Translations under genes and position numbers: made by a program
Notes under the pieces: generated by a model
Told to the model about the DNA's origin: nothing
The model's input: the letters and a program-made list of their open reading frames with translations, nothing else
Database searches by the model: none
NCBI GenBank assembly: GCA_964597685.1
Contig: CAZQZC010000052.1
Location: 1 to 16,996, forward strand
Direction: 5' to 3'
Length of the DNA: 16,996 nt
Source: JBCBTJ01 sp964597685
GTDB taxonomy: Bacteria > Pseudomonadota > Alphaproteobacteria > Caulobacterales > Hyphomonadaceae
Part shown: positions 8,801-13,058 of the stretch, one piece after another
Position numbering within the stretch: position 1 is the first letter of the stretch
Layout: each line of letters starts with the position of its first letter

Positions 8801-9029
8801 CCTCCTCACATCGTTGACCACGTTCCTGGGTGTTACTCCGATCATTTTCGAGACAAGCGTCCAAGCGCAATTCCTTATCCCGACGGCGGTGTCGCTCGGG
8901 TTCGGCATCTTGATCGGAACAGCGATATTGATCCTGTTGATCCCTTCGCTGGGTGCGCTTCACCTGCGAATTTTCGGCCACCCGAATCAAGGGACTGTGC
9001 AGGGCGTTCAGCCTCAATTGGCGGAATAG
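5871..9029 (+). CDS. RND (HAE-1 type) efflux permease
   Basis: This is a proton-driven inner-membrane pump of the AcrB superfamily, 1052 residues and of the usual length. It starts with GTG at 5871 behind a G-rich ribosome site. The N-terminus (first helix, then NVRIFPQVDLEAVSITVPYP) is diagnostic, and PGATPQEIE follows as in HAE-1 pumps. The TM4 motif FILAIGIVVDDAIVVGENI places the proton-relay aspartates at 398 and 399, equivalent to AcrB Asp407/Asp408. In TM10 the sequence is GVIINNALLMIDF, so AcrB Lys940 is replaced by Asn943, as in several other RND subgroups. Two large periplasmic porter regions lie between TM1-TM2 and TM7-TM8. The substrate cannot be predicted; metal-pump (CzcA) signatures were not seen. 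The gene lies between the adaptor gene and a prepilin peptidase gene 8 bases downstream. Confidence 0.94.
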   Translation: MKGLIEAALANRVASNLFAMFILFAGFISVQALNVRIFPQVDLEAVSITVPYPGATPQEIETSVVQPLEERLEGLEGVDKITSLAAPNTANVVVDLEPSSNVGELLDEIKTEVDRITVFPEEAEEPQIVEFEVDELAAQIVLYGDVDTATLKAAADRVRSDIVDQPEVSFAEIGGAPEYLIEISVDQDTLQAYGLSLTDISRAISSESLDLSGGEIEDSTQRLLVRSTGERRRGAEFETIVVRSGATGTPVLLGDIATVRDGLAESPVISTFEGQPATYVSVYRVGDEKQLDVTNAVNRYLDTDIAGALPEGVSVEFWRDESILLRDRIDLLSRNALLGLALVALLLLSFLDLRIAFWVAFGVGVSFVGAFALMLVFGITINQLSLFGFILAIGIVVDDAIVVGENIHGAWRSGDSPMEAARRGVLRVSTPVLFSVSTTIVAFVPLLFVPGTFGQFLGPIAAVVIFVLLLSLFESFFVLPRHLSHLDNKPPSWWSPRRIADPYRDFVAARLRAFRDGPLRKVVTFFTLRPLMTVLIAFGIFFSSLSLATSGAVKFIFFPEVEGDYVTAELELSESASEVQTLRFAERIADAARDTAADMPGGADSLTGVLLSLGVPSQSDFSTAGPSGGAAANKAFVVARLAPPESRRYSAITFEDRWRELTGEIPGAQKLTFSSDLVSPTAPIQFDISTRNVEDTRAAVADLRAELAGQNGVFDIRDDRFRTTDEVQIEVKPLARSYGITQSDLAAEVRAAFFGAEAVRVQRDREEIEARVRLPVGQRGSLDTIKDLRIRVGDGFIPIESLAELSIAPAPATITRVDGRRVYKLTADVDTKVATPGAASAYILDTVAPRLAETYDGLAVRVAGDQEEQAQAGPAIARNFMLALVVIYCLLALNFRSYSQPLVVMMAIPFGFAGAIVGHWMLGLTMSLLSMFGVIGLSGVIINNALLMIDFVNERLQNGQDERTAVIEATLDRFRAILLTSLTTFLGVTPIIFETSVQAQFLIPTAVSLGFGILIGTAILILLIPSLGALHLRIFGHPNQGTVQGVQPQLAE

Positions 9030-9037
9030 GGCTGGGC

Positions 9038-9658
9038 TTGGCGGCGTCGTGGATTGGCTGGCTTGCGGCCTTGGCGTGCGCGGCGATGGCGGTCGCCTAC
9101 ATGCGCGCCCATGCTGAGACCGCCCGACACCGATTGACCGCCGCAAGCCTCTTCGCCGCTTTTCTGGCGTGGGGCGGCGCCTTCGCGCGCAACGATCTGT
9201 TGGCGTTCACGTTGGCGATGGCGGCGTTGCTCGTGGCGCTTGGCTGGATTGACGCGCGCACCTACCGGCTCCCCAATGCTCTAAACTTGGCGCTGGCCCT
9301 CTCGGGCATAGCGATGGTCGTCATTCACATGCCCGCAGAGGGGATCGACCACGCCCTCGGCGGTTTTGTCGGCTACGGCGCGCTGGTCGCGGTTGAGATC
9401 GCATATCGCCGGTTGCGCGGCGTAGACGGCCTCGGCCGCGGCGACGCCAAATTGTTTGGCGCGCTGGGGATTTGGACCGGTTGGCAGGGGCTGCCGCTGA
9501 TCCTGCTCGGCGCGTCGGCGACCGGTATTGTCTTCGCCGCTGCGCTTGGCGTTCGCGCGGGCCGGTTTGACGGACGATTGGAGATCGCGTTCGGCCCGTT
9601 CCTTTGCCTGGCGGGCTTCGTTGTGTGGCTTTATGGCGCGCCTTTGATCAGCGTCTAG
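9038..9658 (+). CDS. Prepilin peptidase, A24 family (CpaA/TadV-like, compact form)
   Basis: This is an inner-membrane aspartyl protease of the type that cleaves type IV-like prepilin or pseudopilin leader peptides. The 206-residue protein is almost entirely hydrophobic helices. The two catalytic aspartates are Asp72 in LGWIDARTYRLPN and Asp136 in the GLGRGDAKLFG motif (G-x-G-D type), and FGPFLCLAGF occurs near the C-terminus as in the family. The N-terminal cytosolic methyltransferase domain of PilD/GspO is absent, which matches compact CpaA/TadV enzymes, although those are often somewhat shorter. The start is taken as TTG at 9038 because it follows the permease stop by 8 bases; Met17 (ATG at 9086) is an alternative. 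No pilin or secretion gene is in the window. The TAG stop is the first codon of the inverted-repeat element that follows. Confidence 0.85.
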   Translation: MAASWIGWLAALACAAMAVAYMRAHAETARHRLTAASLFAAFLAWGGAFARNDLLAFTLAMAALLVALGWIDARTYRLPNALNLALALSGIAMVVIHMPAEGIDHALGGFVGYGALVAVEIAYRRLRGVDGLGRGDAKLFGALGIWTGWQGLPLILLGASATGIVFAAALGVRAGRFDGRLEIAFGPFLCLAGFVVWLYGAPLISV

Positions 9659-9688
9659 AGCCCTTTCATCTGAATTTGAGTCGGCTGA
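9656..9688 (+). repeat. Left terminal inverted repeat of the MITE-like element
   Basis: The 33-base left arm differs from the reverse complement of the right arm at three positions (bases 16, 26 and 29 of the arm). Its first three bases are the stop codon TAG of the prepilin peptidase gene. Confidence 0.8.
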
Positions 9689-9784
9689 TGGCCTCTCGGG
9701 TTCGTGCTGGCAAGGAGCATACCGCAGGGCGATGCGGGCGTCGGCCGAGGATTGCGACGCCGCCCTGGCGCAAAGGGCCAGTGC

Positions 9785-9817
9785 TCAGGCGGCTCAAATT
9801 CGGATGAAAGGGCTCTA
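9785..9817 (-). repeat. Right terminal inverted repeat of the MITE-like element
   Basis: The 33-base right arm, read on the minus strand, begins TAGAGCCCTTTCATCC. Its first three bases on that strand are the stop codon TAG of the DUF2141 lipoprotein gene, mirroring the left arm. Confidence 0.8.
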
Positions 9818-10381
9818 ATATCGCTGAAGGTTCATCGACAGATCGACGCCCACATCGCTGATATCGAACTGCGAGTCGACGAATTTCGGCTTCGCCAAGC
9901 GAAGTTTCGGGTCGTTCGACAGGCCAAACGGCTCTTTGGGGATGCCGATAAAGTTCTTGTCGATTTTCCGGTTGGCGTTCTGATCGTGGTAAATCGCCAC
10001 CGCCAGCGGGCCCGCGTCGTCTACGCCGAGGCAAACGGTTTGAGGCGCATTGTTCGCCGGCACGCGGGCGCGCCGGATGCGACCCTCGTTTTCGAGAAAG
10101 TCTTTGGGTTCAGGGCCGAAGACTTCCACGGTCAGGATACCTCCGGCGACAATGTTTTCGACGGTGACGCGCACTTGGCGCGCTTCGGGGTCGCAGACGT
10201 CTGCGGCTTCGTCGGCCCGAATGTCCAATTGTTCAATTGGCGTGGGTCGGGTGTCGCCGGTCAAAACAGCGCTGGCGCCGTCGGCGGCGGACGACGTGAA
10301 ACCGGAGCAAGCTCCAAGAAAGCTTAGTCCCCCGGCCGCGGCGATGGCCGGACGAACGTGCAGTGACTTCACTGGAATCAT
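9815..10381 (-). CDS. DUF2141 family lipoprotein
   Basis: This is a small exported protein of unknown function, 188 residues. The N-terminus has basic residues, a hydrophobic core and a lipobox LGAC with Cys25, so it is probably lipidated and anchored in a membrane facing the periplasm. The DUF2141 domain covers about 68-185. Its signature is AVAIYHDQNANRKID (127-141) followed by GIPKEPFG (146-153), and a strand-rich first part contains ILTVEVFGP. These proteins have a beta-sandwich-like appearance and no known catalytic residues. The region 30-66 is low-complexity spacer. The gene is convergent with the prepilin peptidase gene across the MITE-like element and divergent from the LptF/G-like gene, so it is probably transcribed alone. 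AGGGG lies about 10 bases before the ATG. Confidence 0.85.
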   Translation of the reverse strand: MIPVKSLHVRPAIAAAGGLSFLGACSGFTSSAADGASAVLTGDTRPTPIEQLDIRADEAADVCDPEARQVRVTVENIVAGGILTVEVFGPEPKDFLENEGRIRRARVPANNAPQTVCLGVDDAGPLAVAIYHDQNANRKIDKNFIGIPKEPFGLSNDPKLRLAKPKFVDSQFDISDVGVDLSMNLQRY

Positions 10382-10470
10382 CGATTACTGACCCCTACTA
10401 TCCTCAACAAACACATAAGAAATATGACCTTGGCGAGCGCAATTCCAGACCAAGTTTGCAGGCGACGCAC
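10382..10470. promoter_or_regulatory. Divergent intergenic region before the lipid-transport genes
   Basis: These 89 bases separate the start codons of the DUF2141 gene (minus) and the LptF/G-like gene (plus). The half nearer the DUF2141 gene is AT-richer than its surroundings, as promoters often are in GC-rich genomes. On the plus strand AGG at 10460-10462 precedes the ATG at 10471 by 8 bases. I see no clear operator or convincing sigma-70 pair, so this is placed by position only. Confidence 0.4.
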
Positions 10471-11655
10471 ATGCAGCGATTGAGCTATTACCTGGCGGCG
10501 CAGTGTTTTCAGGTGTTTATCGGCCTGTTGGCGCTTTCATTGACGATCTTGCTCTTGGAGCGGCTTCCGCACCTGTTCGAAGTTGTCGCCAACACGTCGG
10601 ATCAATTGGCGGCGGCTGGATGGCTGATTCTCATGATCACGCCGAATCAGCTGTCTCTCGCCATGCCGTTGGCGTTCTTTCTCGCCGTATTGATCACGGT
10701 CGATCGCGTTAGCCGGTCCGGCGAATTGTCGGCGTGCTTGGCGGCGGGCGTGTCGCTTTTCGCCATTGTGCGGCCGTTTCTGATCATCGCGGCGCTTCTG
10801 TCGGTTTTGAACCTGTTTATCAGCGGCTTCGTTCAGCCCTTTGCGCGCTATGAGTATCGCAAGACGATCGACGCGGTGAAGCAACGCTCCATCGAAGCCG
10901 CATTCCAAGAAGGAAAGTTCGCCGCGGTCGGGGATCAAGTCGTCTGGACCGAAGATCGTATCGGAGGCTCGGGCGCGTTGGGGCGGGTTTTCATCTTCGA
11001 GGACGCGAAGGACGGCCGCGACGCTGTGCTGACAACCGCCCGACGAGGACGCGTTGAGCCTGGCGCGATCGAAGACGAAACGTTGGTGTCGCTGATTGAC
11101 GGTCGCGCAATCAGCTTTTCGCCCAACCGCGACATTGTCGAACGTCTCTCCTTCGAACGCACGGATTGGAATGTCGGCTCGGCCGCGGAGGCGTTTCGAA
11201 CGCGGGGCGACGGTTGGAAAGAGATGACGCTGGTTGAGCTTATCGACGGCGTAAGGCGCGGCCGCGTTATCGGCGGCACGGTGGCCGAGGCTGATGCGGT
11301 GGCCAATGCACACCTCGGACGGGCCGTTCTCATGCTGCTTCTGCCGTTCGTCGCCTTGCCGATGGGGCTCGGTTACGGACGAACCTTCTCGTCGGCGGGC
11401 GTTGGGGTCGGGATCGCCTTTCTCGTTTTCCTTCAGAAATCACTCGAAAGCGGCCAGGCGGTTGCATCCTCGGGCGCGATTCCCGGCTGGGCGGGAACCT
11501 GGCCGGTGGCCGGATTGGTTTTGGCGCTTGGGGCGTGGCTGTTCCTGCGAAATGCGCTGACGGTCGCGAGCCCGCCGCTGGCGGCGCTGTCGTCGCAGAT
11601 ATCTGGAGTTGTCAAGCGCCTGGGTTCGATCGGCGCAAGGCCGCAAAAGGCGTGA
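10471..11655 (+). CDS. LptF/LptG (YjgP/YjgQ) family permease
   Basis: Members of this family are the inner-membrane permease halves of the Lpt exporter, which extracts lipopolysaccharide and passes it to LptC and LptA. The 394-residue product has the family architecture: three N-terminal helices (around 10-35, 55-78 and 95-120), a periplasmic beta-jellyroll (about 130-265), and three C-terminal helices. MITPNQLSLAMPLAFFLAVLI and SRSGELSACLAAGVS match the conserved helix 2-3 region. Features in the jellyroll such as AFQEGKFAAVGDQVVW and GRVFIFED are closer to LptF than LptG. The frame is open upstream to 10363, but that would overlap the divergent gene, and homology begins near MQRLSYYL, so the ATG at 10471 is chosen. 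LptF and LptG genes are usually adjacent; no second copy is here. This may be the normal LptF placed apart, or a paralogue serving another lipid. Confidence 0.85.
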   Translation: MQRLSYYLAAQCFQVFIGLLALSLTILLLERLPHLFEVVANTSDQLAAAGWLILMITPNQLSLAMPLAFFLAVLITVDRVSRSGELSACLAAGVSLFAIVRPFLIIAALLSVLNLFISGFVQPFARYEYRKTIDAVKQRSIEAAFQEGKFAAVGDQVVWTEDRIGGSGALGRVFIFEDAKDGRDAVLTTARRGRVEPGAIEDETLVSLIDGRAISFSPNRDIVERLSFERTDWNVGSAAEAFRTRGDGWKEMTLVELIDGVRRGRVIGGTVAEADAVANAHLGRAVLMLLLPFVALPMGLGYGRTFSSAGVGVGIAFLVFLQKSLESGQAVASSGAIPGWAGTWPVAGLVLALGAWLFLRNALTVASPPLAALSSQISGVVKRLGSIGARPQKA

Positions 11656-11755
11656 CGCGTCGCGCTTTACATGCGCGCTTGATCACTTACATGCAGCGAG
11701 CGCGGCTGCTCCACGGGCGCCGCTGCGCAATTGGCGCGCGTCCAGGACAGTGTGC

Positions 11756-11761
11756 GAGGGG
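11756..11761 (+). promoter_or_regulatory. Ribosome binding site that fixes the glycosyltransferase start
   Basis: GAGGGG lies 6 bases before the ATG at 11768. It selects this start over upstream in-frame codons back to 11609, which would add 53 residues without family similarity and overlap the LptF/G-like gene. Confidence 0.7.
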
Positions 11762-11767
11762 TTCTAC

Positions 11768-12940
11768 ATGATCCACGAACGAGATCTGCGGATCGCGCTC
11801 TTTTCCGGCAATTACAATTATCAGACCGACGGTGCGAACAAGGCTCTGAACCGGCTTGTGCGCTATATGGAAGGCCAAGGCGCGGAGATGCTGGTCTTCT
11901 CGCCGACCAAGAAAACGCCAGCGTTCGAGCCTGCCGGAACGCTGATCTCCGTGCCGTCGTTTCCGTTTCCGGGACGCGCGGATTATCTGGTCGGCCTGCC
12001 GCTTCGCGAGAGCCATAAGCGCATGGTCCGCGACTTTCAGCCGAATCTCTTCCATTTCTCCGCCCCGGACATTCTCGGCCACTCCGCGCTTAAGCTGAGC
12101 CAGCAAATGGGCGTGCCGGGCGTGGCCTCGTTTCACACCCGGTTCGACACCTATTTCCGCTATTACGGCATCGGCTTCGTGGAGCGCTGGGTTCGAAGCG
12201 GCATGACGAAGTTCTACGCCCAGTGCGAGCACGTCTACTTGCCGTCGGACTCCATCGCCGAGGTCATGCGCGAGGAAGGGATTTTGGGCGACAATATCCG
12301 CACGTGGAGCCGGGGCGTGGAGACGGATCTCTTCAACCCGCAGCGCCGCGACATGGCTTGGCGGCGCAGCCTGGGCTTCACCGATACGGATATCGTCGTT
12401 TCCTTTGTCGGCCGCCTGGTCAAGGAAAAGGGCCTCGGGCGTTATGCGCGCGCCGTTCACGCCCTCGTGAAGTCCGGCGCGCCGGTCAAAGCGCTGATCG
12501 TCGGCGACGGCTTGGAGCGCGAAACGGCGGTCAAGCTTTTGCCCGACGCGGTTCTGACCGGGCACCTCAGCGGGCCGGACCTTGCGCGCGCCTACGCCTC
12601 CTCGGACATCTACTTCAATCCCAGCATTACGGAGACGTTCGGCAACGTCACCCTGGAAGCCATGGCGTCTAATGTGGCGACCGTCTGCATGAACTCCACC
12701 GGCGCGCGCTCGCTCATCACCAACGGCGAAACGGGCGTTATGCTCGAATCCGACGCAGACGATCCCTGGTTCGAAACGTTCAGCCGGCTTGTAGGCGACC
12801 ACGAATATCGGCAGCGCCTGGCCAATGCAGGGTATCAGCGCAGCAAGCTCTACGCCTGGGATGCGGTGATGCGGGTTTTGTTGGATCAATATCTGGAAGT
12901 TGTGAACGGTCCGTCGGCTGAGTTGAAGTCGGCGGCTTGA
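11768..12940 (+). CDS. GT4-family glycosyltransferase, probable lipid glycosyltransferase
   Basis: This is a retaining GT-B glycosyltransferase of family GT4, 390 residues and probably cytosolic or membrane-associated. The N-terminal Rossmann domain begins LRIALFSGNYNYQTDGANKAL. FHTRFDTYFRYYG (122-134) matches the acceptor-side motif 'HTRF/HTHY...YG' of the SqdX/MgtA/PimB-like lipid glycosyltransferases. The C-terminal nucleotide-sugar domain contains SRGVETDLFNP (181-191), VGRLVKEKG (214-222), GDGLER (246-251), GHL (265-267) and the EX7E motif from Glu289 to Glu297. Relatives include mannosyl-, glucosyl/glucuronosyl- and sulfoquinovosyl-diacylglycerol synthases; the Agt and GGDS enzymes of alphaproteobacteria that make glycolipids in phosphate-limited cells are plausible counterparts. 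The sugar donor and lipid acceptor cannot be settled from sequence. The gene lies between two predicted lipid transporters. Confidence 0.88.
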   Translation: MIHERDLRIALFSGNYNYQTDGANKALNRLVRYMEGQGAEMLVFSPTKKTPAFEPAGTLISVPSFPFPGRADYLVGLPLRESHKRMVRDFQPNLFHFSAPDILGHSALKLSQQMGVPGVASFHTRFDTYFRYYGIGFVERWVRSGMTKFYAQCEHVYLPSDSIAEVMREEGILGDNIRTWSRGVETDLFNPQRRDMAWRRSLGFTDTDIVVSFVGRLVKEKGLGRYARAVHALVKSGAPVKALIVGDGLERETAVKLLPDAVLTGHLSGPDLARAYASSDIYFNPSITETFGNVTLEAMASNVATVCMNSTGARSLITNGETGVMLESDADDPWFETFSRLVGDHEYRQRLANAGYQRSKLYAWDAVMRVLLDQYLEVVNGPSAELKSAA

Positions 12941-13002
12941 AAGCGTCAGGGCTCGATTGCCCGTGGACGACCATCCGACTAGGTTCCCCGCGCATTCAGG
13001 CT

Positions 13003-13006
13003 GGAG
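13003..13006 (+). promoter_or_regulatory. Ribosome binding site in front of the leader frame
   Basis: GGAG lies 7 bases before an ATG at 13014 that opens a 14-codon frame. The HpnN-type gene's own ATG at 13055 has no recognisable ribosome site, so this GGAG may be the real translation entry point for both. Confidence 0.45.
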
Positions 13007-13013
13007 CGAAATC

Positions 13014-13058
13014 ATGCATTGCCGCGCGCGCGACGTCAGACCGAATTGCGGCGCATGA
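13014..13058 (+). CDS. Possible 14-residue leader peptide coupled to the HpnN-type gene
   Basis: A 14-codon frame (MHCRARDVRPNCGA) starts at an ATG with a well-placed GGAG. It ends in a TGA that shares four bases (ATGA, 13055-13058) with the start of the transporter gene. The arrangement fits translational coupling, or a regulatory leader frame. The peptide contains two cysteines and three arginines and has no recognised relatives. It may be a chance frame: an ATGA overlap also occurs by chance before the glycosyltransferase gene. A TTG start for the transporter at 13019, 12 bases after the GGAG, is a competing reading. Confidence 0.3.
   Translation: MHCRARDVRPNCGA

Larger units (their letters stand above)
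9656..9817. mobile_element. MITE-like non-coding element with terminal inverted repeats
   Basis: This is a stretch of about 160 bases bounded by inverted repeats. The left end begins TAGAGCCCTTTCATC and the right end, read on the minus strand, begins with the same 15 bases; over 33 bases the ends match at 30. The dinucleotide TA occurs at both outer borders (9656-9657 and 9816-9817), consistent with a TA target duplication such as IS630/mariner-type transposases make. There is no coding sequence inside. The interior (about 9689-9784) is GC-rich and holds a small hairpin (CTGGC 9765-9769 with GCCAG 9777-9781). It separates two convergent genes, and the ends could fold into a long hairpin in RNA from either side. 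The class assignment rests only on this structure; other genomic copies are needed to prove mobility. Confidence 0.65.

Noticed and set aside
8286..9146. Minus-strand frame of 286 codons opposite the permease
   Set aside because: It lies wholly antisense to well-supported membrane-protein coding sequence and its translation is rich in Arg, Gln and Asp without a domain.
9666..10034. Minus-strand frame crossing from the DUF2141 gene into the inverted-repeat element
   Set aside because: It runs out of frame with the lipoprotein gene and through non-coding repeat; its start region is not supported.
11609..11767. N-terminal extension of the glycosyltransferase back to 11609
   Set aside because: The extension overlaps the end of the LptF/G-like gene, has no family similarity, and the strong GAGGGG site sits before the ATG at 11768.
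11691..11771. 26-codon frame ending in ATGA at the glycosyltransferase start
   Set aside because: No ribosome site precedes its ATG and the glycosyltransferase has its own strong one, so coupling is not needed; probably chance.
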